In this document: positions 54,655 to 63,615 of the stretch, piece after piece
How the letters are laid out: each line of letters starts with the position of its first letter
How positions within the stretch are numbered: the first letter of the stretch is position 1
From: Pectobacterium sp. PL152
GTDB taxonomy: Bacteria > Pseudomonadota > Gammaproteobacteria > Enterobacterales > Enterobacteriaceae
NCBI GenBank assembly: GCA_021907015.1
Contig: CP091064.1
Span: 4,774,001-4,838,000 of the forward strand
Reading direction: 5' to 3'
Length of the DNA stretch: 64,000 nucleotides
Translations under genes and position numbers: made by a program
Notes under the pieces: generated by a model
The model's database searches: none
Seen by the model: only the letters and a program-made list of their open reading frames with translations
Told to the model about the DNA's origin: nothing

Positions 54655-55782
54655 TTAAAGAGAGATATTTTTTTCTGTTTTTGCATCAAAAATATGGCAT
54701 TTTTCCATGTCGAACTGGAAATATACCGGACGATGCAGTCCCTTCTCGATAATCAGCCGACCTTCGTCATAAGGAATGCGGCTGGTTAATTCAAAGCCAT
54801 CGACTTTAATGTACATAAAGAATTCGTGACCCATGTTTTCTACGCGAACCAGCTCACCCTGTGAGTGGCTGCCTTCAAATGGCGTATCTGACACAGAAAC
54901 ATAGTCTGGGCGAACACCGAAGAATACGTCTTGTCCGATATAGCTGCGCACTTTATCTTGTTTTTCAGCACTTAACACCAGCGCGTTATTACCCACAACA
55001 ACGCCAACCTGGCCGTCTTTCTCGACCAGTTTGCACGGCTTAATGTTCATTTCTGGTGAGCCAATGAAGCCCGCAACGAACATGTTGACAGGGAAGTGGT
55101 ACAGGTTATCCGGCGTATCGACCTGCATGATGTGACCGAGTTTCATCACGCAGATACGGTCACCCATGGTCATTGCTTCAGTCTGATCGTGGGTAACATA
55201 TACGCTTGTCGCCGCTTTACCGCTTTTCTTCAACTGCTTATGCAGGTCAGAAATACGGATACGCATGGAAGCACGCAGTTTGGCATCCAGGTTTGACAAC
55301 GGTTCGTCAAACAGGAACACATCTGGTTTTTTAACGATAGCGCGGCCTACGGCCACACGCTGAGCCTGACCACCAGACAGCTGGCGCGGCAAACGATCCA
55401 TCAGTTCTTCCAGTTCCAGAATTTTGGCCGCTTCTGCTACCTGCGCTTCAATTTGCTCTTTAGGAATTTTGCTCAGTTTCAGACCAAACGCCAGGTTCTC
55501 TTTTACCGTCATGTGAGGGTAGAGGGCATAGTTCTGGAACACCATCGCAATCCCACGCTCTTTTGGCGCCAGATTGTTAACAACGCGTTCACCGATGCGA
55601 ACTTCACCGCCGCTAATGGTTTCCAGGCCTGCCAGCATGCGCAGCGTGGTGGATTTCGCACAGCCAGACGGGCCGACGATAACCATGAATTCGCCGTCTT
55701 TAATCGTCAGGTCGATGCCGTGAACGGCTTTGAAACCGTTGGAGTATACTTTTTCCAGTTTATTGAAAATAACTTCAGCCAT
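54655..55782 (-). CDS. togA: Oligogalacturonide ABC transporter ATPase TogA
   Basis: A 375-residue MalK-type ATPase. Walker A is GPSGCAKST (about 38-46), with Ala where Gly is usual; signature LSGGQAQR; Walker B VFLFDEPLSNLDA; C-terminal OB/TOBE domain. It energises TogMN. 13 nt separate it from togN and 15 nt from togB. Confidence 0.95.
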   Translation of the reverse strand: MAEVIFNKLEKVYSNGFKAVHGIDLTIKDGEFMVIVGPSGCAKSTTLRMLAGLETISGGEVRIGERVVNNLAPKERGIAMVFQNYALYPHMTVKENLAFGLKLSKIPKEQIEAQVAEAAKILELEELMDRLPRQLSGGQAQRVAVGRAIVKKPDVFLFDEPLSNLDAKLRASMRIRISDLHKQLKKSGKAATSVYVTHDQTEAMTMGDRICVMKLGHIMQVDTPDNLYHFPVNMFVAGFIGSPEMNIKPCKLVEKDGQVGVVVGNNALVLSAEKQDKVRSYIGQDVFFGVRPDYVSVSDTPFEGSHSQGELVRVENMGHEFFMYIKVDGFELTSRIPYDEGRLIIEKGLHRPVYFQFDMEKCHIFDAKTEKNISL

Positions 55783-55795
55783 GATAAATCCTCTA

Positions 55796-56701
55796 TTAAC
55801 CTTTAATTCCGCTGCTGGTCACGCCTTGTACGAAATAGCGCTGTGCCAGGAAGAAAACAATGATGGATGGCAGAATGGAGATGCTGGACATGGCCAGAAT
55901 TTCATTCCACGGAGCGCCTTCAGTAACGTCGATAGACATTTTCAGCGCCAGCGCAATCGGATATTTATCCACGCTATAAACATAAATCAGCGGACCGATG
56001 AAGTCGTTCATTGACCACATGAACTGGAACAGCGCAACAGAGATGATGGCTGGTTTCAAAATCGGCACGACCACATACCACAGAACCTGGAAAGAGTTAC
56101 AGCCATCGATCTGTGCCGCTTCTTCCATATCACGTGGTACACCACGCAGGAACTGGATCAGCATGAACACAAAGAACCCTTGTGTTGCAAACGCTACCGG
56201 CAAGTACAGTGGCAGATAGCTGTTCAGCATGCCCATTTCGCGGAACATGAGGTACTGAGGAATCAATAACACGGTGCTTGGTAGCAGCATGGTGGCAATC
56301 AGCGTGGCAAACCAGAAATTCTTCCACGGAATGTCAAAGCGAGCGAAACCATAAGCCACAATCACCGAGGAGATGACGGTCAGAACCACTTTCGGAATCA
56401 CATACTGGAAAGTGTTGATCATGTAGTGACCGAAATTGTATTCCGTACCGGTTTTCCAACCGTTAACGAAACCGTCCCAGGTGGCGTGAGCAGGCCACAG
56501 ACCCAACGTAGTGAAAATCTCGTGGTTCGGTTTGAACGACGCCGAGAACATCCACGCCAATGGATAAAGCATCAGTAAACCAACAAACAGCAGTATCACG
56601 TAACGGATAGCGGCACTGAGTTTTTCTTTACGCAGCGTGCGGCGTACTTCTGCAGCAGCAACTTCTTGTGCTGTAGTCAGGTTTGAATGCATGTCAGCCA
56701 T
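55796..56701 (-). CDS. togN: Oligogalacturonide ABC transporter permease TogN
   Basis: A 301-residue MalG-type permease with six helices and the EAA loop MEEAAQIDGCNSFQVLWYVVVP. The start MADMHSNLTT at 56701 is chosen over a 48-codon longer frame: a strong AAAGGAGGAAAAA ribosome site precedes it and it overlaps the togM stop by 8 nt. The upstream extension is the togM 3' end in another frame. Confidence 0.95.
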   Translation of the reverse strand: MADMHSNLTTAQEVAAAEVRRTLRKEKLSAAIRYVILLFVGLLMLYPLAWMFSASFKPNHEIFTTLGLWPAHATWDGFVNGWKTGTEYNFGHYMINTFQYVIPKVVLTVISSVIVAYGFARFDIPWKNFWFATLIATMLLPSTVLLIPQYLMFREMGMLNSYLPLYLPVAFATQGFFVFMLIQFLRGVPRDMEEAAQIDGCNSFQVLWYVVVPILKPAIISVALFQFMWSMNDFIGPLIYVYSVDKYPIALALKMSIDVTEGAPWNEILAMSSISILPSIIVFFLAQRYFVQGVTSSGIKG

Positions 56702-57584
56702 TTTTTCCTCCTTTATCAGCGGAGTAGAACACCCAGTATTTCGACGACTTAAAGGAGATAGACGCAAATACCGCAACAACCAGGAACAGAACCCATGCCA
56801 GCGCAGCACCGTAGCCCATATCGAAATACTTGAACGCCGTATCATAGATATAGAGCGAGAACAGGTAGGTGTAGTGCGTTGGACCGCCGCCAGTGATGAC
56901 GTAAGGTGCCGTAAACTCCTGGAATGCCTGAGTGGTCTGCATGATAAAGTTAAAGAAGATAACTGGTGTAATCAGCGGTACCGTTACTTTCAGGAACATC
57001 TGCCATTTGGATGCGCCGTCGATCATTGCCGCTTCATACTGTGATTGCGGAACGTTCTGCAATGCAGCCAGGAAGATCACCATCGCGGAACCGAACTGCC
57101 AGACGCGCAACAGCGTTACCGACATCAGTGCCAGAGACGGTTCGCCCAGCCAGTTGATGGCGTCAAAGCCAAACACGCCGAGGAAGCTGTTTAACAAACC
57201 ATCGATGGCGAACAGTGCACGCCACAATACGGCGATTGCTACGCTGCTGCCCAGAATAGAAGGCACATAGTAAGCAGTACGGAAGAAACCGATACCACGT
57301 AATTTGAAATTAAGTACAAACGCAATTAACAGTGCGAAGATTAATTTCAATGGAATGGTCAGAAATACATAGGCAAAGGTAACGCCCATTGATTTCCAAA
57401 AGAGATCATCTTCCAGGAACATACGGTGATAGTTTTCTAGTCCCGTAAATTCAGGTGGATTGATCAAGTCATACTCAGTAAAACTGAGGATAAATGACGA
57501 AACAAAGGGGAAAGCGGTAAAAACTATCAGCCCTATAATATAGGGGGAGATATAGGCTAACCCCAGCATTCTGTTTTCATTCAT
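56694..57584 (-). CDS. togM: Oligogalacturonide ABC transporter permease TogM
   Basis: A 296-residue MalF-type permease with six helices and the EAA loop YEAAMIDGASKWQMFLKVTVP. It pairs with TogN to form the channel. It begins 47 nt after the pelW stop, consistent with one pelW-togMNAB transcript. Confidence 0.95.
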   Translation of the reverse strand: MNENRMLGLAYISPYIIGLIVFTAFPFVSSFILSFTEYDLINPPEFTGLENYHRMFLEDDLFWKSMGVTFAYVFLTIPLKLIFALLIAFVLNFKLRGIGFFRTAYYVPSILGSSVAIAVLWRALFAIDGLLNSFLGVFGFDAINWLGEPSLALMSVTLLRVWQFGSAMVIFLAALQNVPQSQYEAAMIDGASKWQMFLKVTVPLITPVIFFNFIMQTTQAFQEFTAPYVITGGGPTHYTYLFSLYIYDTAFKYFDMGYGAALAWVLFLVVAVFASISFKSSKYWVFYSADKGGKNG

Positions 57585-57631
57585 AATGCTTACCTATTGA
57601 TTAATTGTGAACCATTAAAAAAAACATAAAA

Positions 57632-59263
57632 TTAAGCTGTTAATAACTCTGGATAAATTAATTCCACGTCATAAACAATTCTATTTTCCCCGTTAACGTG
57701 AAAATCACCGTGAACATATCCACCCTGTGTCAGGTACGGCGGGATATCGTTTAATTTGTTGCGACAGGCGGCAACGAAAGTCAGTAAAGCCAGCGGATAG
57801 GTATCATCCAGACGAACATAACGATGCTGTGCGGAGCGAACAAACAGACCATGATGGAAATGTTGTTCAAACAAAACGTCAGCCAACTGCGCGGCGTAAT
57901 GTGCCCAGGATTCTGATTGCTTGTGATCGGCCAGTTCGATGACGGTTAACAACAGCAATGGGCTGGCGATGGATTGAATGTCTTCTTTATTCAGTCGCGT
58001 CAGCATGGTGTTAACCAGTGCGTACAGGTCCTCATCACCACTCAGGCGATAAGCCCGAACCAGCGGTAATAAATAATCACCTTCTAATGCGAACGGTTTT
58101 AACTCCGTTCCTGCTTTGCCGTAGTAACCATCACGTTTAAAACGGTAGCCGGTCATGTCCTGACCGTTGTTCCACATCGGGCGCAGCGTATTGCTGGTGA
58201 CATCATAGGCGTACTGGTAGTAATTTTTTAACCCTGAAATAACCCAATTCAGCATTTCGGCATCGGGCTGCGTGCGGAGAATATCCAGCATTGCCAGTGG
58301 GTTATCAATCAGCAGGGGGCGCATATCGCGGAATAGCACATTGGCTTCACGTGCGATTGCACCAAACTCTGGGCCAAACTGGCGTTGGGCGCGATCGCCA
58401 AACCAGGATTGCGTCTGGTTATCGTCTTCCGGTACCGGCTGGCGCTGCTGTGGTGAGCTGAACTGGTAAACGGGCATACCGGTTTCAGGATTGCGCGCCA
58501 ACACGTATTGGCGATAAAGGTGCTTACCCCAGGCCGCGGCGTGGCTATCGCCCGTGTATTCTGCATATTTGAATGCAGCATAAATCAGGTCTGTGCCAGC
58601 ATTAACAAAAGTCAGCCCCTTCGTTAAGGGCAGAACAGGCCACTGTGCCGGATCGACGACGTCATGGCGGGCATGCAGGAAAACATTCGGATCGCGTTTC
58701 TTGCTGTAATCGCCATGGCGACCCAGATCCAGTGATTCCCAGTCTTCAACGTGCGCGTTCCAGAAACCCTGAAAGAAATTCAGCGTCTTTTCCGCATTCA
58801 CACGGTGCAATAGCGCGTAATAGGGCAGGTGGTGCTTTAATTCATGCACCTGAGCTTTGGATTCTGGTCCTTCGCCGTCCAATGTATCCAGATTAATAAA
58901 ACGGTGACCGCCCCAGTAGAACAGACCGCTATTATCATCAACGAAGTGATCCAGGAAATATTCGCTTTGTGCGATAGCGTGCTGTTGGTAAATATCATTA
59001 CCCGTAACAACGCTCATGGCGCACAGCGTTCTGAGCCAGTTTTGCTGGCTGGCAAAATTAGAAATAGGTGCGCTGTGCCCATCTGGGAATTGCCACACCA
59101 CAGGGGCATAGTTTTCCACATCAAAGCCGTCGGCCAATAATAATGTTGGCTGAGTTTGGCTGCGGCCTTTATCCTGGACGCAAGCAATGTGGCTATCAAG
59201 TGCAGCAACCCATTCGTCGAGCTGCGATTTCCTGCTGGTGTATAAGTTTTCAAAAATACTCAT
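57632..59263 (-). CDS. pelW: Intracellular exopolygalacturonate lyase PelW (PL2)
   Basis: A 543-residue polysaccharide lyase family 2 enzyme, the same length as Dickeya PelW, with no signal peptide and so cytoplasmic. It releases unsaturated digalacturonate from the reducing end of imported oligomers. Features include the N-terminal YTSRKSQLDEWVAALDSH, FYWGGHRFINLDT, PYYALLHRVN and the C-terminal YVHGDFHVNGENRIVYDVEL. First gene of the operon. Confidence 0.95.
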   Translation of the reverse strand: MSIFENLYTSRKSQLDEWVAALDSHIACVQDKGRSQTQPTLLLADGFDVENYAPVVWQFPDGHSAPISNFASQQNWLRTLCAMSVVTGNDIYQQHAIAQSEYFLDHFVDDNSGLFYWGGHRFINLDTLDGEGPESKAQVHELKHHLPYYALLHRVNAEKTLNFFQGFWNAHVEDWESLDLGRHGDYSKKRDPNVFLHARHDVVDPAQWPVLPLTKGLTFVNAGTDLIYAAFKYAEYTGDSHAAAWGKHLYRQYVLARNPETGMPVYQFSSPQQRQPVPEDDNQTQSWFGDRAQRQFGPEFGAIAREANVLFRDMRPLLIDNPLAMLDILRTQPDAEMLNWVISGLKNYYQYAYDVTSNTLRPMWNNGQDMTGYRFKRDGYYGKAGTELKPFALEGDYLLPLVRAYRLSGDEDLYALVNTMLTRLNKEDIQSIASPLLLLTVIELADHKQSESWAHYAAQLADVLFEQHFHHGLFVRSAQHRYVRLDDTYPLALLTFVAACRNKLNDIPPYLTQGGYVHGDFHVNGENRIVYDVELIYPELLTA

Positions 59264-59303
59264 GGAGTACCTTCTTATGGAACCGTGGAACAGTTCCTTA
59301 TAA

Positions 59304-59322
59304 ATAGAAACACTGTTTTGAT
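59304..59322 (-). promoter_or_regulatory. KdgR box 1 of pelW
   Basis: The core GAAACACTGTTTT (59307-59319) matches the KdgR core consensus perfectly, about 45 nt upstream of pelW. Confidence 0.75.
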
Positions 59323-59371
59323 TGATTATATTGCGCTATTAACCTTGTCGTCATGCACGCAATATCGAAAG

Positions 59372-59400
59372 TGTGATCAAAGTCGGAACGTTGTTTTGAT
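59372..59400 (-). promoter_or_regulatory. Candidate CRP site and KdgR box 2 of pelW
   Basis: TGTGATCAAAGTCGGA (59372-59387) resembles a CRP site with one weak half. It is overlapped by the KdgR-like core GGAACGTTGTTTT (59385-59397; 11 of 12). The pair would give CRP/KdgR antagonism, as known for pectinase promoters. Confidence 0.5.
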
Positions 59401-59469
59401 TTTTTTTAAGAAAGGATTTTGGCAGGAGGAAGAATCGTGAAAAGAGAAATAACGAATTGAAAAATAAAT

Positions 59470-59497
59470 AAAAAGCACAACCGAAATTGTGCTTTTT
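59470..59497 (-). terminator. Terminator of kduI-kduD
   Basis: AAAAAGCACAA-N6-TTGTGCTTTTT; works on the minus strand after kduD. Confidence 0.88.
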
Positions 59498-59535
59498 ATC
59501 GCAAGTTGGCGAAATGCCGCTAAGAAAAACTGCGC

Positions 59536-60297
59536 TTAGCGAGCCAGCCAGCCACCATCAACAGCAATCGTGTAACCGTTGATGTAGTCAGATGCGCTGG
59601 AAGCCAGGAATACTGATGGGCCCATCAGGTCCTGCGGTAAGCCCCAACGGCCTGCCGGGATACGATCCAGAATTTCTTTGCTGCGTTCTTCATCGGCGCG
59701 CAGCTGCTGGGTATTGTTGGTAGCCATATATCCCGGCGCAATTGCGTTGACGTTGATACCGTGTTTTGCCCACTCGTTCGCCATCAAACGCGTTACACCC
59801 ATAACGGCGCTTTTTGACGCGGTATAAGAAGGTACGCGGATACCACCCTGGAAGGACAGCATAGACGCGATGTTGATGATCTTGCCGCCTTTACCTTGTT
59901 TGATGAACTGGCGCGCAACGGTCTGAGACATAAAGAACACGCTCTTAATGTTCAGGTTCATTACGTCGTCCCAGTTTTTCTCGCTGAAATCGATCGCATC
60001 TTCACGACGGATGATACCGGCGTTGTTAACCAAGATGTCAACGTGACCAAATTCAGCAACGGCTTTTTCTACCAGTTCAGCATGACCAGCGACGTTGCTC
60101 ATGTCAGCGGTCAGGCTCAGGAAACGGCGTCCCAGTGCAGTGACTTTTTCGATGGTGTCTTTCGGTTCAACGATGTTGACGCCGACGATATCACAACCGG
60201 CTTGTGCCAGACCGATAGCCATACCCTGACCCAAACCCGTATCACAACCAGTGATAAGAGCAACTTTACCTTGCAAATCAAAAGAATTTAAAATCAT
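59536..60297 (-). CDS. kduD: 2-Dehydro-3-deoxy-D-gluconate 5-dehydrogenase KduD
   Basis: A 253-residue short-chain dehydrogenase. NAD(H) site TGCDTGLGQGMA (about 17-28), NNAG motif, catalytic Ser in IASMLSFQGG and YTASKSA (YxxxK). It reduces the diketo intermediate made by KduI to 2-keto-3-deoxygluconate. Second gene of kduI-kduD. Confidence 0.96.
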   Translation of the reverse strand: MILNSFDLQGKVALITGCDTGLGQGMAIGLAQAGCDIVGVNIVEPKDTIEKVTALGRRFLSLTADMSNVAGHAELVEKAVAEFGHVDILVNNAGIIRREDAIDFSEKNWDDVMNLNIKSVFFMSQTVARQFIKQGKGGKIINIASMLSFQGGIRVPSYTASKSAVMGVTRLMANEWAKHGINVNAIAPGYMATNNTQQLRADEERSKEILDRIPAGRWGLPQDLMGPSVFLASSASDYINGYTIAVDGGWLAR

Positions 60298-60378
60298 ATC
60301 TCTAATCTCTCTATAAGCGACAATAATTAGTCGTTAGCTGTTACTGTAGGGAACACCGGTACTTCCGGTTGAAAGCGA

Positions 60379-61215
60379 TTAACGTAACTCGCTAACCTTG
60401 ACGTGATCCATGTCACCGAAAACCTGATTCTCGCCAACCATGCCCCAGATGAAGGTGTAGCGTCTGGTGCCAACACCGGAATGAATCGACCAGCTCGGTG
60501 AAATCACCGCCTGCTCGTTTTTTATAACTATGTGACGGGTTTCTTGCGGTTGCCCCATCATGTGGAAAACGGCCGTTTCATCGTCCATGTCAAAATAGAA
60601 ATAGACTTCCATTCGGCGCTCATGCGTATGACAAGGCATGGTGTTCCATAGGCTGCCTTCGGCCAGCTTGGTTAATCCCATCGTGAGCTGGCAGGTCGGC
60701 AATACATCGGGAACGATGTATTTATTAATCGTACGGCGATTACAACTGGCATCTTCACCCACCGTTTGTGGTGAGGCGTCAGCCTGAGTAATCTTGCGGG
60801 TAGGGTATGTCGTATGTGCTGGCGCGCTGTTGTAGTAAAACTTGGCGGGATTAGCCGCATCGGCGCTGGTAAATTGCACGTCTTTCACGCCCATACCAAC
60901 ATAGATTGCTTCTTCATTACCCACGTCATAGCGTTCGCCATCGACAGTCACGATGCCTGCGCCGCCAATGTTGATGGCGCCGAATTCGCGACGTTCCAGA
61001 AAATAGCTGACGCCGAGTTGTTTGCCCACTTCACCGCCAATCGTCACGGCGCTGTGTAGGGGCATAATGCCACCGACGATGATTCGGTCGATGTGGCTAT
61101 AGGTCATAGTGTAGGCATCGGCAGAAAAAATCTGCTCGATCAGGAATTCACGACGTAGACCGGCGGTATCCAGTTGCTTCGCGTGATCGCTGTGAATGCT
61201 TTGACGAACTTGCAT
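60379..61215 (-). CDS. kduI: 4-Deoxy-L-threo-5-hexulose uronate isomerase KduI
   Basis: A 278-residue cupin-fold isomerase (E. coli 278). Zinc ligands lie in [14 protein letters not shown] and near the C-terminal SIHSGVGT. It converts the linear 5-keto uronate to the diketo form used by KduD. It is divergent from kdgF, with a perfect KdgR box in between. Confidence 0.96.
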   Translation of the reverse strand: MQVRQSIHSDHAKQLDTAGLRREFLIEQIFSADAYTMTYSHIDRIIVGGIMPLHSAVTIGGEVGKQLGVSYFLERREFGAINIGGAGIVTVDGERYDVGNEEAIYVGMGVKDVQFTSADAANPAKFYYNSAPAHTTYPTRKITQADASPQTVGEDASCNRRTINKYIVPDVLPTCQLTMGLTKLAEGSLWNTMPCHTHERRMEVYFYFDMDDETAVFHMMGQPQETRHIVIKNEQAVISPSWSIHSGVGTRRYTFIWGMVGENQVFGDMDHVKVSELR

Positions 61216-61404
61216 TGCTTAGCCTCTCTTTCAGAGAAAAACAAAAATCAGGCGCGGTTCCTGACGCAGGAATCATTCCTGGTGAAAGCGCCGGGCGAAA
61301 CAGATGATGTTGCGTGGCAGTGACAACGTCACCTGTTCCTCAACGTGCCCGGTTCTTTCTTGTTATGCGGGATGATAGTTTGGATGGGATGTGAATTCAA
61401 TAAA

Positions 61405-61423
61405 AATGAAATAATGTTTTATT
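61405..61423. promoter_or_regulatory. KdgR box between kduI and kdgF
   Basis: AATGAAATAATGTTTTATT matches all 19 positions of the KdgR consensus AATRAAAYRNYRTTTYATT. It lies 190 nt from kduI and 159 nt from kdgF and could control both. The rest of this 366-nt gap shows nothing firm. Confidence 0.88.
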
Positions 61424-61581
61424 TATTTCTTGAGGGCCGTCATGGTTTTGCTTATTTTATGTTTCTTCTGGTACTGATGTGGCTAAAATGTCGCAATCCA
61501 TAGTCATACACTCGTTGTCGTGCACGGTTTGTTGACGCAATAGAAGGTATGGGCAATACAAGCGTTAGAGGAGAGATGATA

Positions 61582-61914
61582 ATGAGAAGATACTTTATTG
61601 ATGATGAAACGCCGTGGGAAGAGCTGGGCGGTGGCATTAAACGTAAGATCATGACCTGGAGCGATGAGCTGATGATGGTCTACGTGCACTTTGATAAAGG
61701 GGCCATTGGTACGCCGCATTTTCATGAAATTCACGATCAGATTGCTTATGTTGCCGCTGGCAGCTTTGAAGTTGTGATCGAAGGTGAAAAACGTATCCTG
61801 AAAACTGGCGACGCCTATCTGGCGGTGAAAAACGAGATGCACGGCGTGGTCTCGCTGGAAGATGGCAGCGTTCTGATCGATGCTTTCTCGCCTAAGCGCG
61901 CTGATTTCCTGTAA
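61582..61914 (+). CDS. kdgF: KdgF, cupin that linearises unsaturated galacturonate
   Basis: A 110-residue single-domain cupin. Metal ligands lie in PHFHEIHDQIAYV and later EMHGVV. KdgF speeds conversion of 4,5-unsaturated galacturonate, the product of Ogl and PelW, to the linear form taken by KduI. The start at 61582 fits the family N-terminus MRRYF and has GAGGAG upstream; an ATG two codons earlier is possible. Confidence 0.93.
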   Translation: MRRYFIDDETPWEELGGGIKRKIMTWSDELMMVYVHFDKGAIGTPHFHEIHDQIAYVAAGSFEVVIEGEKRILKTGDAYLAVKNEMHGVVSLEDGSVLIDAFSPKRADFL

Positions 61915-61919
61915 TACCT

Positions 61920-61953
61920 AAAGCGTGGTCAGTCCATTGGCTGACCACGCTTT
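61920..61953. terminator. Bidirectional terminator between kdgF and hxpB
   Basis: AAAGCGTGGTCAG and CTGACCACGCTTT, a 13-bp stem with an 8-nt loop between converging genes. Confidence 0.85.
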
Positions 61954-62015
61954 CCCCATCTCCCGCAGCGCCTGCTTTTCTACCTTTCCGCTTCTTTATT
62001 TCCACACCAATGCGC

Positions 62016-62681
62016 CTACATTACGTGTTCAGCGGCCAGTTGACCCAGAGAATCCAGCTTATAGTCGGCTAGCGTCCAGCGTGCGTCAGCGCGGAACTCG
62101 GCCTGCGGAATAACGATGGAACGCATGCGTGCCGCTTTGGTGGCGATCATGCCATTCACCGAATCTTCCAGCGTCACGCATTGCGTGGGAGAAACGCCGA
62201 GCGCATTTGCTGCATTCAAGTACACTTCAGGGTGCGGTTTGCTATACGGCAGCGCTTCGGCTGACATTAAGACATCAAAGTAGTGATCCAGGTTAAACAT
62301 GCGCAGCACCTGCTGCTGCATGTGGAGCGGCGAAGCGGAAGCCAGTCCAATTTTGAGATTCTGTTCACGGCACAGCTGCAGCGCATGCTCGACACCGGGC
62401 AGGAGCGGGCGCTGTTCGGCAACGAGTTCGGTAGCGCGAGCGATAATACGGCGAACAACCTCGTCCCGGCTTGGTGTCGTCCAGGGCGAGTGCTGATACC
62501 AAAGTTCAACAACCATATCGATGCGCAGGCCCAGCGTGTCTTTCATTGTGTGTCGCAATGAAATATCAACGCCCAGGGAGGCGATCACTTCTAGCTCTGC
62601 TTTATCCCACAATGGTTCTGAATCAATCAGCAGCCCATCCATATCGAAAATCGCCGCTCGTATAGAAGAATCAAAGGACAT
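62016..62681 (-). CDS. hxpB: Hexitol phosphatase HxpB (YniC), HAD family
   Basis: A 221-residue HAD phosphatase (E. coli YniC 222). The catalytic DxD is FDMDGLLIDSEP (residues 12-22), with motif II LASAS, motif III Lys in SKPHPEVY and motif IV LEDSVNG. In E. coli it acts on 2-deoxyglucose-6-phosphate and hexitol phosphates. In E. coli its neighbour is ydjM; here the pectin island lies between them. Confidence 0.93.
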   Translation of the reverse strand: MSFDSSIRAAIFDMDGLLIDSEPLWDKAELEVIASLGVDISLRHTMKDTLGLRIDMVVELWYQHSPWTTPSRDEVVRRIIARATELVAEQRPLLPGVEHALQLCREQNLKIGLASASPLHMQQQVLRMFNLDHYFDVLMSAEALPYSKPHPEVYLNAANALGVSPTQCVTLEDSVNGMIATKAARMRSIVIPQAEFRADARWTLADYKLDSLGQLAAEHVM

Positions 62682-62737
62682 ACCACTGGCTCCGTCAGCA
62701 AAGAAAAAGGAAATTTAATGGTAAACTATACCCTAAA

Positions 62738-62862
62738 GAAGTCGAGTTGCAGGATGAAATGCCAGCGCTTTGAATAAGGCGAAGCGCTGCCCCGTCTGGG
62801 TGAGGCCCATGGGGCCGAATAACAACCAAAACATTCATGCAGAGTGAAGGATGACGAGGTTG
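62738..62862. repeat. Degenerate copy of the 9235-type intergenic repeat
   Basis: GTCGAGTTGCAGGATGAAAT at one end and CATGCAGAGTGAAGGATGAC at the other resemble the ends of the 9235-9430 element. The interior has an unrelated hairpin, GGCCC-ATG-GGGCC. It fills most of the 307-nt hxpB-yniB gap. Confidence 0.5.
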
Positions 62863-62988
62863 CACCGCCATTGTGGCTGATCTGGCTGTGCGGGAGATAA
62901 AGTGTTGACTGCGCGTAAACTTACAGTAGGCTACCCGTCGTACTAAAACGATATATTACCGATGTTGCGTCGCTAAGAAGGGGTTCTC

Positions 62989-63540
62989 ATGACGTATCAA
63001 CAGGCTGGCCGTATTGCCGTCGTTAAACGCATTGCCGGATGGATCCTTTTTATTCCCGCGCTGCTTTCAACTTTCGTCTCGCTGGCTAACTATCTCTACG
63101 CGTATACCCAGAAAAAACAGGGCATTGACGCTGTTCTCCTGGATTTCCTGCATTTGATGGTCGACATGGTGCGCTTTAATACACCTTTCCTGAACATTTT
63201 TTGGTTCAATTCGCCGGTGCCGGATTTTACGCGCTTTTTTAGTGCCGCGACGCTGATGTTTTGGCTGATCTACATCCTGATTTTTATTGGCCTGGCTTTG
63301 CAGGTTTCGGGTGCCCGGATGTCTCGTCAGGCGAAGGCAATAAAGGAAGGCATTGAAGATCAACTGATTCTGGAGAAGATGAAAGGGGATGGCGGGAACA
63401 CGCGTGAGACGTTGGAATCACGTGTCATTGTCCCGGGACATACGATTTTCGTGCAATTCTTTCCGCTTTATATTCTGCCGGTGATTATCGCTGGTGTCGG
63501 TTATCTGGTGCTGCGCTTGTTAGGACTACCGTCTGAGTGA
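62989..63540 (+). CDS. yniB: YniB-family inner membrane protein
   Basis: A 183-residue membrane protein with three or four hydrophobic segments (about 15-38, 82-106, 150-178), matching E. coli YniB, whose function is unknown. The polar middle (QAKAIKEGIEDQLILEKMKGD) is probably cytoplasmic. The gene order hxpB-yniB-yniA is as in E. coli. Confidence 0.9.
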   Translation: MTYQQAGRIAVVKRIAGWILFIPALLSTFVSLANYLYAYTQKKQGIDAVLLDFLHLMVDMVRFNTPFLNIFWFNSPVPDFTRFFSAATLMFWLIYILIFIGLALQVSGARMSRQAKAIKEGIEDQLILEKMKGDGGNTRETLESRVIVPGHTIFVQFFPLYILPVIIAGVGYLVLRLLGLPSE

Positions 63541-63542
63541 CG

Positions 63543-63567
63543 GTCTGGCGCAATCGCTGCGCCAGAC
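63543..63567. repeat. Hairpin after yniB
   Basis: GTCTGGCGCA-N5-TGCGCCAGAC directly after the yniB stop. There is no T run, so a weak terminator at best. Confidence 0.55.
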
Positions 63568-63615
63568 TCCGTATCCTTCCTGTCCAACCTCTCATCTTAG
63601 AACAACAGTCTTTCA

